A DNA stretch of 31,775 nt from JAPYTU01 sp036166735. Its GTDB lineage: Bacteria; Bacteroidota; Bacteroidia; Cytophagales; MED-G16. The translations under genes and the position numbers were made by a program. This document shows, one piece after another, positions 23,741-31,356 of the stretch. Numbering within the stretch: position 1 is the stretch's first letter; the number at the start of each line of letters is the position of its first letter. The stretch lies in NCBI GenBank assembly GCA_036166735.1, contig JAYZHG010000039.1:1-31775 (forward strand), in the 5' to 3' direction. The notes under the pieces were generated by a model. It was not told the origin of the DNA. It did not search any database and was given only the letters and a program-made list of their open reading frames with translations.

Positions 23741-24957
23741 GCAAACCTCTTAATATTGGTAGGTTAAGAAAAAAATTTCCTATACTTAAAACAAAAATAA
23801 ATAATAATAATTTAGTTTATTTTGATAATGCAGCTACAACACAAAAGCCCATCAAAGTCATACATGCATTAGATTATTATTATAAAAATATTAATTCAAA
23901 TATTCATAGAGGCATACATTCTCTAGCTGAAATAGCAACTAAAGAATTTGAAAAAACCAGATCAATTGTTAAGAAGTTTATAAATGCAAAAAATGAAGAA
24001 GAAATAATTTTTACAAGAGGAACAACTGAAGGTATTAATTTAGTTGCCAATTGCTACCCCAAAAAATATTTAAAAGAAAATGATGAAATAATCATTAGTG
24101 AGATGGAACACCATTCAAACATTGTGCCATGGCAAATGATATGTAAAGAAAAAAAACTCAAACTAAAAATAATTGAAATAAATAAAAAGGGAGAATTAGA
24201 TTTAAACAATTTCAAAAGTTTGATTACTGATCAAACAAAATTTGTCTCATTAGTTCATATTTCAAACTCACTTGGAACAATTAATCCAATCAAAAAAATA
24301 ATTAGCATTTGTAGAGATAACGATATTAAAATTTTAATAGATGGAGCACAAGCATCTCCTCATATTAATATCAACGTTCAGGAGCTTGATTGTGATTTTT
24401 ATGTATTGTCTGCGCATAAAATGTATGGACCTACTGGTATCGGAGTAGTATACGGAAAAAGTGAATTATTAAATGAAATGCCACCTTACATGGGTGGTGG
24501 AGAAATGATTAAAAATGTTACATTTAATAAAACCACATACAATGATATTCCTTATAAATTCGAAGCTGGAACTCCAAACATCGGAGATGTAATAGCATTT
24601 AAAGAAGCTATAAACTTTATTAATGAAATAGGAAAAGAAAATATTCAAAATTACGAGAAAGATCTAAAAAATTACACATTAAAAAAACTTCAAAATATTG
24701 ATGGATTAAGATTAGTGGGTGATGCAGAAAATCGTATAGGTGTATTTTCTTTTACCATTGAAAATACACATTATTATGATCTTGGACTATTACTGGATGC
24801 AAAAGGAATCGCAGTTAGAACAGGCCACCACTGTACACAACCAATTATGGATAAATTTAATATTGAAGGTACCACTAGAATGTCACTTGCTATATATAAT
24901 TCAAAAGAAGAAATAGATTATTTTATAGAGTCATTAAAAAAAATAATTATTAAATAA
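23737..24957 (+). CDS. sufS: Cysteine desulfurase SufS
   Basis: A 406-residue PLP-dependent cysteine desulfurase of the group II (SufS/CsdA) type. It takes sulfur from cysteine, leaving alanine. Key residues are visible: His126 in EMEHHSNIVPW (123-133), Asp202 in LIDGAQASPH, PLP Lys228 in LSAHKMYGP, and the persulfide Cys366 in RTGHHCTQP on the short, structured loop typical of group II. That group needs a sulfur acceptor such as SufE, which is encoded one base downstream. The start overlaps the sufD stop by 4 bases, so the pair is translationally coupled. Confidence 0.97.
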   Translation: MSKPLNIGRLRKKFPILKTKINNNNLVYFDNAATTQKPIKVIHALDYYYKNINSNIHRGIHSLAEIATKEFEKTRSIVKKFINAKNEEEIIFTRGTTEGINLVANCYPKKYLKENDEIIISEMEHHSNIVPWQMICKEKKLKLKIIEINKKGELDLNNFKSLITDQTKFVSLVHISNSLGTINPIKKIISICRDNDIKILIDGAQASPHININVQELDCDFYVLSAHKMYGPTGIGVVYGKSELLNEMPPYMGGGEMIKNVTFNKTTYNDIPYKFEAGTPNIGDVIAFKEAINFINEIGKENIQNYEKDLKNYTLKKLQNIDGLRLVGDAENRIGVFSFTIENTHYYDLGLLLDAKGIAVRTGHHCTQPIMDKFNIEGTTRMSLAIYNSKEEIDYFIESLKKIIIK

Positions 24958-24958
24958 A

Positions 24959-25375
24959 TTGGAAAAAACAAATACTATTCAAAAAGAAATAATAGAAGAA
25001 TTTAAAATTTTAGATCAAGATTTTGAAATGACACTAAATTATCTCATGGAGTTAGGAGACAAAGTTCCCCCAATTAAAGAAAAATATAAAGTAGATGAAA
25101 ATATAATTAAAGGTTGTCAATCTAAAGTTTGGCTTACCTACAAACTAAATAATGATGGATTTATATTTTCAGGAGATAGCAATACAGAGATAACAAAAGG
25201 ATTATTAAGTTTATTAATAAGAATTTATTCAAATTGTTCTCCAAAAGAAATAATTAATTCAAATTTGTTTTTTATTGAAAAAATAGGTCTTAATAGATTT
25301 ATTGGAACTCAACGATCTAACGGTTTAAAATCAATGGAAAATAAATTTAAAATTTTTGCCTTATCTAACATTTGA
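24959..25375 (+). CDS. sufE: Sulfur acceptor SufE
   Basis: A 138-residue SufE that accepts persulfide sulfur from SufS and hands it to SufB. The active Cys53 lies in IIKGCQSKVWLTY, the family hallmark, and the C-terminus FIGTQRSNGLKSMENKF carries the conserved R-S-N-G-L. The start is TTG at 24959-24961; the next in-frame Met is residue 24, which would cut off the first helix, so TTG is preferred. It begins one base after the sufS stop and ends just before the DUF59 gene. It is SufE rather than the zinc-dependent SufU because the fold motifs are those of SufE. Confidence 0.96.
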   Translation: MEKTNTIQKEIIEEFKILDQDFEMTLNYLMELGDKVPPIKEKYKVDENIIKGCQSKVWLTYKLNNDGFIFSGDSNTEITKGLLSLLIRIYSNCSPKEIINSNLFFIEKIGLNRFIGTQRSNGLKSMENKFKIFALSNI

Positions 25376-25377
25376 AA

Positions 25378-25701
25378 ATGAAAAGTAAAAACGAAGAGCT
25401 ACAACTCAAAGAAGAAATTATAAGAGCTATAAAAACAGTTCATGATCCAGAAATACCTGTAGATGTATATGAATTAGGTCTAATTTATGATATTCAAATT
25501 CTACCAATTAAAAATGTACATATTCTAATTACACTTACATCTCCATCGTGTCCTGCTGCAGAATCTATTCCAAAAGATATAAAGGATAGAGTCGAAATGA
25601 TAAAAGAAATTAATGACGTGGAAGTAGAGATAACTTTTGATCCTCCTTACACCACTGATTTAATGTCTGAAGAAGCAAAATTAGAACTTGGCTTTATGTA
25701 A
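25378..25701 (+). CDS. DUF59/MIP18 family Fe-S assembly protein (SufT-like)
   Basis: A 107-residue single-domain MIP18 (DUF59) protein. Visible motifs are HDPEIPVDVYELGLIYDI (22-39), SPSCPAAESIP with the conserved Cys58, and the C-terminal VEITFDPPYTTDLMSEEAK. Family members attached to suf operons help Fe-S protein maturation or cluster transfer. I chose ATG 25378, two bases after the sufE stop; a TTG at 25372 in the same frame adds two residues and overlaps that stop. It follows sufE as in many Bacteroidota, which ties it to cluster delivery rather than to phenylacetate degradation (the PaaD relatives). Confidence 0.93.
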   Translation: MKSKNEELQLKEEIIRAIKTVHDPEIPVDVYELGLIYDIQILPIKNVHILITLTSPSCPAAESIPKDIKDRVEMIKEINDVEVEITFDPPYTTDLMSEEAKLELGFM

Positions 25702-25728
25702 AAAATTAATAACTTAAATATATATAAT

Positions 25729-26148
25729 ATGTACCCTCAAGAATTAACAGAACCAATGATTGAAGAGCTTACAAGCAATGGCTTTTCAGAATTAAAAACA
25801 ACCGAAAGTGTTACCAATAATTTAGGTGATAACTCTGGAAAATGTTTAGTATTAATAAATTCAGTTTGTGGTTGTGCTGCTGGAGCAGCTAGACCAGGTG
25901 TTAGACAAGCGTTAGAAAATACTACAAAAAAACCTGATAAGTTATATACCGTTTTCGCTGGTGTAAATTTTGAAGCTGTAGAAAAAGTTAGAGAAATGTG
26001 TCTACCCTATCCTCCAAGTTCTCCTGCGATTGCATTATTTAATAATGGTGAATTAATACACTTTGTTGAAAGACATCATATCGAAGGAAGAAATGCTAGT
26101 ATGATTTCTGATCATCTTATTAATGTTTTCGATGAACATTGTAATTAA
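25729..26148 (+). CDS. Bacilliredoxin (BrxA/BrxB, DUF1094 family)
   Basis: A 139-residue thioredoxin-fold protein of the YphP/YqiW family. The start MYPQELTEPMIEEL and the redox motif SVCGCAAG (Cys47-Gly-Cys49) are hallmark features, as is the YPPSSPAIALFNNGE cis-Pro region. In Firmicutes these proteins remove bacillithiol from oxidised protein thiols. Its presence suggests the cell makes bacillithiol, as several Bacteroidota do. It lies 27 bases after the DUF59 gene on the same strand, with no promoter in the gap, so it is probably the last suf operon gene. BrxA and BrxB cannot be told apart here. Confidence 0.93.
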   Translation: MYPQELTEPMIEELTSNGFSELKTTESVTNNLGDNSGKCLVLINSVCGCAAGAARPGVRQALENTTKKPDKLYTVFAGVNFEAVEKVREMCLPYPPSSPAIALFNNGELIHFVERHHIEGRNASMISDHLINVFDEHCN

Positions 26149-26162
26149 TAAAAAAAATAGAA

Positions 26163-26180
26163 TCTAATTTTTATATTAGA
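26163..26180. repeat. Short inverted repeat upstream of hppA
   Basis: TCTAAT-TTTTAT-ATTAGA forms a perfect 6-bp stem, extended to 7 by the flanking A and T, in the 65-base gap between the bacilliredoxin gene and hppA. It could be a weak end-of-operon structure or an operator, since it falls where the -33 region of the hppA promoter would be. No U-run follows. Confidence 0.3.
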
Positions 26181-26183
26181 TAC

Positions 26184-26191
26184 TATATTTG
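26184..26191 (+). promoter_or_regulatory. Candidate -7 element for hppA
   Basis: TATATTTG fits TAnnTTTG and ends 22 bases before the hppA ATG, a normal distance for a short leader. There is no clear TTTG 17-23 bases upstream. The gap of 65 bases after the bacilliredoxin gene is the largest on this strand between 20245 and 30938, which supports a new transcription start here. Confidence 0.45.
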
Positions 26192-26213
26192 CGCAAAACT
26201 TAAAAAAATAACT

Positions 26214-28346
26214 ATGGATAACATATTATACTTATTACCATCAACTGGTTTAGTTGCCCTTTTATTTGTTTATATAAAAAGCAAATGGGTAGAATCAAAG
26301 GAAATTGGGACAGATAAAATGAAAAGAATTGCTACAAATATTTCTGATGGAGCAATGGCATTTTTAAAAGCTGAATATAAAATATTAACGATTTTTGTAA
26401 TCTTAACATCAGTAATATTAGCTTATAAAGGATATAGTGAAAATACAAGTTGGCTTGTAGCAGTATCATTTATAGTTGGAGCTATTTGTTCTGGACTCGC
26501 TGGATACATCGGAATGAAAGTTGCTACAAAAGCAAATGTTAGAACTACAAATGCAGCACAGCATTCACTTGGAAAAGCATTAGAAATTGCATTTTCTGGT
26601 GGATCTGTTATGGGAATGGGAGTTGTAGGTCTTGGTGTATTAGGTCTAAGTTCATTATTTATTATATACAGTTCAATGTTTGATAGCATTGACACAGTAA
26701 TAAAAGTAATTTCAGGATTTTCTCTCGGTGCCTCTTCAATTGCACTTTTCGCAAGAGTTGGAGGTGGAATTTATACTAAAGCTGCTGACGTAGGAGCTGA
26801 TTTAGTTGGTAAAGTAGAAGCAGGAATTCCAGAAGATCATCCTCTAAATCCTGCTACTATAGCTGATAATGTTGGAGATAATGTTGGAGATGTTGCTGGT
26901 ATGGGTGCTGATTTATTTGAATCATTTGTTGGATCAATTATTGGGGCAATGGTTTTAGGAGCAGCTTTTATTGGTGTCCAAGAATTTCAAGGAAATGAAA
27001 TTAATGCAGTAATTCTTCCATTATTTATAGCTTCAACAGGAATAATCATGTCAATAATAGGTACATTTTTTGTCAAAGTTAAAGAAGGGGGAAGTCCTCA
27101 CAAAGCACTTAATATGGGTGAATTTATTTCAGCAGGATTAATGATTGTTGCTACTTATTTTTTAATTCAATATTTTCTTCCTGAAGTATGGACTTCACAA
27201 TTATTTGGAAAAGATTTTATATATACATCTAATGGCGTTTTTGCTGCAACTATTGCAGGATTAATAGCTGGACTTGGTGTAGGAAAAATTACTGAATATT
27301 ATACAGCAACAGGTACAAGTCCTGTATTATCTATCGTTAAACAATCAGAAACTGGACCTGCAACAACTATTATTGCTGGACTAGGAGTTGGAATGATGTC
27401 TACCGCTATTCCCATCATTTTAATTTGCATTGCTATTTTAACTTCATTTCATTTTGCTGGATTGTACGGAATAGCTATAGCTGCAGTTGGAATGCTTGCT
27501 AATACTGGAATTCAACTTGCAGTTGATGCTTATGGACCTATTTCTGATAATGCAGGAGGTATTGCAGAAATGGCTGAACTTCCTCCAAAAGTAAGGGAAA
27601 GAACAGATAAATTAGATGCTGTTGGTAATACAACTGCCGCTATTGGAAAAGGATTTGCAATTGCATCTGCTGCATTAACAGCTCTTGCTTTATTCGCTGC
27701 TTTTATGCAAACTGCAGGAATAAATTCAATAGATATATCTAACCCTGTAGTTATGTCTGGTTTGCTAATTGGAGCTATGCTTCCTTTTATTTTTTCAGCT
27801 CTTTCTATGAATGCCGTTGGAAAAGCAGCAATGAGTATGATTGAAGAAGTTAGAAGACAATTTAAAGAGCTTCCAAAACTTAAAAATGCTCTTGCAATAA
27901 TGAGAAAATATGATTCTGACCTATCAAAAGCAACAGAGGAAGAGATGAAAATATTTAATGAAGCTGATGGAGTTGCAGAATATAGCAAGTGTGTTGAGAT
28001 ATCAACTCAGGCAGCATTAAGAGAAATGATACTACCTGGTCTTTTAGCAATATCCGTTCCTGTTCTAGTTGGGTTCATTGGTAGTGCAGAAATGTTAGGT
28101 GGTTTATTAGCTGGTGTAACTTCATCTGGAGTTTTAATGGCAATTTTTCAATCTAATGCTGGGGGAGCATGGGATAATGCTAAAAAAATGATCGAAGAAG
28201 CTGGTAATAAAGGAACTGAAGCTCATAAAGCTGCAGTAGTCGGAGATACTGTTGGTGATCCATTTAAAGACACTTCAGGACCATCATTAAATATTCTATT
28301 AAAATTAATATCAGTAGTTGCGCTAGTTATAGCTCCCCTACTATAA
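26214..28346 (+). CDS. hppA: Membrane-bound ion-pumping pyrophosphatase (K+-dependent type)
   Basis: A 710-residue protein with about 16 helices that splits pyrophosphate and pumps Na+ or H+ out of the cytoplasm. Catalytic motifs are DVGADLVGKVEAGIPEDHP (192-210), DNVGDNVGDVAGMGADLFES (218-237) and the C-terminal GDTVGDPFKDTSGPSLNILL. In GNTTAAIGKG (471-480), Ala475 and Gly478 stand where K+-independent enzymes have Lys and Thr, so this is the K+-dependent subfamily, which includes the Na+ pumps. The pumped ion cannot be settled from motifs alone. ftsX begins 4 bases after the stop, suggesting co-transcription. Confidence 0.96.
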   Translation: MDNILYLLPSTGLVALLFVYIKSKWVESKEIGTDKMKRIATNISDGAMAFLKAEYKILTIFVILTSVILAYKGYSENTSWLVAVSFIVGAICSGLAGYIGMKVATKANVRTTNAAQHSLGKALEIAFSGGSVMGMGVVGLGVLGLSSLFIIYSSMFDSIDTVIKVISGFSLGASSIALFARVGGGIYTKAADVGADLVGKVEAGIPEDHPLNPATIADNVGDNVGDVAGMGADLFESFVGSIIGAMVLGAAFIGVQEFQGNEINAVILPLFIASTGIIMSIIGTFFVKVKEGGSPHKALNMGEFISAGLMIVATYFLIQYFLPEVWTSQLFGKDFIYTSNGVFAATIAGLIAGLGVGKITEYYTATGTSPVLSIVKQSETGPATTIIAGLGVGMMSTAIPIILICIAILTSFHFAGLYGIAIAAVGMLANTGIQLAVDAYGPISDNAGGIAEMAELPPKVRERTDKLDAVGNTTAAIGKGFAIASAALTALALFAAFMQTAGINSIDISNPVVMSGLLIGAMLPFIFSALSMNAVGKAAMSMIEEVRRQFKELPKLKNALAIMRKYDSDLSKATEEEMKIFNEADGVAEYSKCVEISTQAALREMILPGLLAISVPVLVGFIGSAEMLGGLLAGVTSSGVLMAIFQSNAGGAWDNAKKMIEEAGNKGTEAHKAAVVGDTVGDPFKDTSGPSLNILLKLISVVALVIAPLL

Positions 28347-28350
28347 AAAT

Positions 28351-29247
28351 ATGTACAAAGAGAGAAAGAAAAAATCAAAAAAAAAATTTGGAAATTTTCC
28401 TTATATAAGTGTAATTTTTAGTGTTTCTCTTTCTCTCCTCCTTTTAGGAATATTTAGTTTTTTTCTACTTTCATCCTTACAGGTCAAAACCCTTATAGAA
28501 AAAAATACCGAAATTAATATTTATCTAAACAAGAATCTTTCAATTAATACTATTGATCAAATAAAAAGGACTCTTTACATAAAAGATTATGTTCTTGTTA
28601 ATGATGAAAGTACTCTTGAACATATTTCTAGTGAAATTGCCGCACAAGAATTCTCGAAAGAATTAGGAGAGGATTTTACAAAATTTTTAGGTAATAACCC
28701 ATTAAGAGATTTGATAATCCTAAAAATTAATCCTAAGTATTTCTCTTCTTCACAATTAACATTTGTAGAAGAAGATATACTAAAGATTTCAGGTGTTTAT
28801 GAAATAGATTATTCAAAAGATTTAATAAGTAATATCAATAAAAACATAACAAGTATAAGCCTTGTATTTATTGGAATTTTTATAATTCTTTTTTTAATAT
28901 CAATTATTCTTATAAACAATACTCTAAGAATAGCTCTTTTTTCTCAAAGATTTTTAATAAGAAGTATGCAATTAGTAGGTGCAACTTCTAATTACATTTT
29001 AAAACCTTTTTTACTTAGAGGTATGTTTTATGGAGTTATTTCTGGAATAATTGCGTCAGCACTATTGTTTATAATTATCACACTTGCAAATGATAAATTG
29101 AATGGTTTAAACTCTATAGCAACAACAGAACAATTAAGTATTATATTTATTGGTCTAATGTTAACTGGAATTGTTATGGTTGTAATAAGTACTTACACTT
29201 CTGTAAATAAATATTTAAATTCATCTCTTGACGAACTATACAATTAA
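28351..29247 (+). CDS. ftsX: Cell division protein FtsX
   Basis: A 298-residue FtsX with the standard architecture: a basic cytoplasmic start (KERKKKSKKKFGN), helix 1 (about 18-42), a periplasmic domain (about 43-168), and three C-terminal helices (about 169-192, 219-245, 263-283). The segment SLVFIGIFIILFLISIILINNTLRIALFSQR and the RSMQLVGATSNYILKPFLLRGM block (about 209-230) are typical. With the ATPase FtsE it controls peptidoglycan hydrolases at the septum. ftsE is not in the window, which is usual in Bacteroidota. It is followed by the DUF3098 gene after 3 bases. Confidence 0.94.
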   Translation: MYKERKKKSKKKFGNFPYISVIFSVSLSLLLLGIFSFFLLSSLQVKTLIEKNTEINIYLNKNLSINTIDQIKRTLYIKDYVLVNDESTLEHISSEIAAQEFSKELGEDFTKFLGNNPLRDLIILKINPKYFSSSQLTFVEEDILKISGVYEIDYSKDLISNINKNITSISLVFIGIFIILFLISIILINNTLRIALFSQRFLIRSMQLVGATSNYILKPFLLRGMFYGVISGIIASALLFIIITLANDKLNGLNSIATTEQLSIIFIGLMLTGIVMVVISTYTSVNKYLNSSLDELYN

Positions 29248-29250
29248 ATT

Positions 29251-29460
29251 ATGAAAAATAAATCAAACCTTCCATTCAAAAGACACAATTACATTTTAAT
29301 GATTGTCGGAATATTTACTATAGCTATTGGATTTATAATAATGACTATTGACCAAGAAGACTATGGATTTGGATTTTTAGGTTTAACTCTAGGACCCATT
29401 ATTGTATTAATCGGATTTATTATTGAGTTTTTCGCTATATTTTCAAAAAGTAAGCAATAA
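29251..29460 (+). CDS. DUF3098 small membrane protein
   Basis: A 69-residue protein with two transmembrane helices (about 15-34 and 43-65) joined by a short acidic loop (TIDQEDYGFG). Sequence style (PFKRHNYILMIVGIFTIAIG) and location between ftsX and uppP match DUF3098, a Bacteroidota-specific family found at this locus. Its function is unknown. A link to division or to undecaprenyl phosphate recycling is suggested only by its neighbours. It lies 3 bases after ftsX and 2 bases before the uppP fusion gene. Confidence 0.88.
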   Translation: MKNKSNLPFKRHNYILMIVGIFTIAIGFIIMTIDQEDYGFGFLGLTLGPIIVLIGFIIEFFAIFSKSKQ

Positions 29461-29462
29461 AA

Positions 29463-30938
29463 ATGAATTGGTTTGAAGCCTTACTTCTAGGTATACTTCA
29501 AGGACTTACAGAATTTCTACCCATAAGTAGTAGTGGTCATCTAGAATTAGGATCATATTTCCTTAAAACAGATAATGCAGATAACTTATTATTTACAATA
29601 ATTGTTCACTTTGCTACTGCCATTAGTATTTTATATGTCTTTAAAAATGATATTAAAAAACTAATTCATAGTATGTTAAAGTTTGAGAAGAATTCAGAAA
29701 CAATTTTTATTTCTAAAATATTAATATCGGCTATTCCAGTTGGTATAGTTGGAATATTTTTTGAAGAAAAAGTAGAGAGTTTATTCAATGGTGATATAAT
29801 TCTAGTGGGCTCAATGCTTTTAATTACAGCACTTCTTCTAATATTCACCTACTTCCAAAAAAATAACTCTAAAAATGAAATATCATATTATGATGCCTTG
29901 ATTATAGGAATAGCTCAAGCATTTGCAATTATACCAGGTATTTCAAGATCAGGAGCAACGATATCCACTGCATTATTTTTAAAAATTAATAAGAAAGAAG
30001 CTACTAGATTTTCTTTTTTAATGGTTCTTATTCCAATTTTTGGTATTGCATTTTTAAAAATATATAAAGGAGCAATGAACTTACAGTTTGTAGAAACTGA
30101 AATTGGCATTCAACCTCTAATAATAGGTTTCATTTCAGCTCTTTTTAGTGGAATTATAGCTTGCAAATGGATGATAAAAATTGTTAGAGAAAGTAACCTT
30201 TTTTATTTTGCATGTTATTGTATAATTATTGGTTTATTTTCAATTATAAGTGGTTGTAAAGATCAAAATGATGAAAAAATATTTACAATCGAACCACAAT
30301 ATCCTGTTGAAAAACTTAGAGAAATAGCATTAAATGCTTACCCACCAATTGAAGAAAATAAATTGGATAAATCAAGTGAATTATATGAAATAATTAAACT
30401 AGACCCCTCTATAAAACTTGATATCAGATATGCATCAACAAGAAATTTTATGAAAACTCCATTTTATAAAGAACCGAAAGCTTTTTTATTAAAAGAGGCA
30501 AGTCAGATGTTAATAAAAGCTCATAACGAATTAAAAAATTACGGCTACGGAATAATAGTTTATGATTCCTATAGGCCATGGTATGTAACTAAAATGTTTT
30601 GGGACGCAACACCAGATTCTTTAAAAGATTTTGTAGCAGATCCAAAAGAAGGCTCTGTACATAATAGAGGATGTGCTGTAGATATTGGATTATTTCATTT
30701 AAAAAATGGAAAAATAGTTAAAATGATATCCGGTTATGATGAATTTACGGAAAAAGCCTATCCATTCTATGAGGGTGGAACAAAAAAGGAAAGAGAGATT
30801 AGAGATCTTTTAATTAATACAATGAAAAAATACAATTTTGAAGTTTATCAGTATGAATGGTGGCATTTTAATTATAACGATTGTAATTCCAAAATATTAA
30901 ATTACTCTTTTGAAGAATTAGATTCATTACTTTTCTAA
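29463..30938 (+). CDS. uppP: Fusion: undecaprenyl pyrophosphate phosphatase (UppP) + D-Ala-D-Ala dipeptidase (VanX, M15D)
   Basis: A 491-residue two-part protein; UppP alone is about 265 residues. Residues 1-264 are a full UppP/BacA with ILQGLTEFLPISSSGH (11-26, Glu17, His26) and PGISRSGAT (158-166), which recycles the lipid carrier of wall synthesis. Residues about 305-488 are a complete VanX-like zinc dipeptidase: Arg371 (SYRPW), SVHNRGCAVD with His400 and Asp407, and EYWWH-like EWWH with Glu465 and His468. The last UppP helix ends in a lipobox, IISGC (Cys265). Basic residues before that helix predict a periplasmic C-terminus. An ATG at 30171 (Met237) could also start a free lipoprotein. 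Follows DUF3098 by 2 bases. Confidence 0.9.
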   Translation: MNWFEALLLGILQGLTEFLPISSSGHLELGSYFLKTDNADNLLFTIIVHFATAISILYVFKNDIKKLIHSMLKFEKNSETIFISKILISAIPVGIVGIFFEEKVESLFNGDIILVGSMLLITALLLIFTYFQKNNSKNEISYYDALIIGIAQAFAIIPGISRSGATISTALFLKINKKEATRFSFLMVLIPIFGIAFLKIYKGAMNLQFVETEIGIQPLIIGFISALFSGIIACKWMIKIVRESNLFYFACYCIIIGLFSIISGCKDQNDEKIFTIEPQYPVEKLREIALNAYPPIEENKLDKSSELYEIIKLDPSIKLDIRYASTRNFMKTPFYKEPKAFLLKEASQMLIKAHNELKNYGYGIIVYDSYRPWYVTKMFWDATPDSLKDFVADPKEGSVHNRGCAVDIGLFHLKNGKIVKMISGYDEFTEKAYPFYEGGTKKEREIRDLLINTMKKYNFEVYQYEWWHFNYNDCNSKILNYSFEELDSLLF

Positions 30939-31355
30939 ACTCTTCTCTGCATTAAAGATGCTCTTTTCAAAACTTTTACTAATATTTAAAATTATTTCTT
31001 TTTGAATTTTTAACCTTTGATTAACATCTTTTAAAAATTCATCATCGCCTTTATTATCTTTTGAATTCATGGGATATTTGTCATATGGAAATTCGTCACT
31101 AAAATCTTGCATAAATTTCATCATCATTTTATTTGAACTTTTAAGAGAACTCACTAATTTTTCTGATAATGAATCTTCAGATAAAGTAGATTTAATATCA
31201 TTTTCAAGTTTTTTTAAATCTCCCATTTTCTCCATAAGTACATCATGTTCCTTTATTATTTCACTTAAAATTTTTTGATTAGAATCATCTAATTTATTTG
31301 ATGGTGAACAAGAAATTGCAAATAAAAAAGTGGTTAGAATATACAAATATTTCAT
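30927..31355 (-). CDS. Small lipoprotein of unknown function
   Basis: A 142-residue protein starting at ATG 31355. The frame is open to 31412, but only the internal Met gives a clean lipoprotein signal: MKYLYILTTFLFAISC, with Cys16 as lipidation site. The mature part is helical and charged (HDVLMEKMGDLKKLENDI, SNKMMMKFMQDFSDEF, NQRLKIQKEIILN), with coiled-coil character. It resembles a Bacteroidota lipoprotein type carrying an HDxVMxKMGxxxxL motif, recalled from memory rather than searched. It begins one base after the upstream barrel gene stop, so they form one operon. Its last 12 bases overlap the convergent end of the uppP fusion gene. Confidence 0.75.
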   Translation of the reverse strand: MKYLYILTTFLFAISCSPSNKLDDSNQKILSEIIKEHDVLMEKMGDLKKLENDIKSTLSEDSLSEKLVSSLKSSNKMMMKFMQDFSDEFPYDKYPMNSKDNKGDDEFLKDVNQRLKIQKEIILNISKSFEKSIFNAEKSLEK

Positions 31356-31356
31356 A

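Noticed and set aside
27530..27988. Minus-strand frame of 152 codons inside hppA
   Set aside because: It is antisense to the conserved pyrophosphatase core, a common artefact in long membrane-protein genes.
29463..30938. The UppP-VanX fusion as a simple gene-calling error
   Set aside because: There is no stop or frameshift between the two domains in the given sequence, and both keep full catalytic motifs in the same frame. A sequencing error can only be excluded with reads, so this is noted as a test in the finding.
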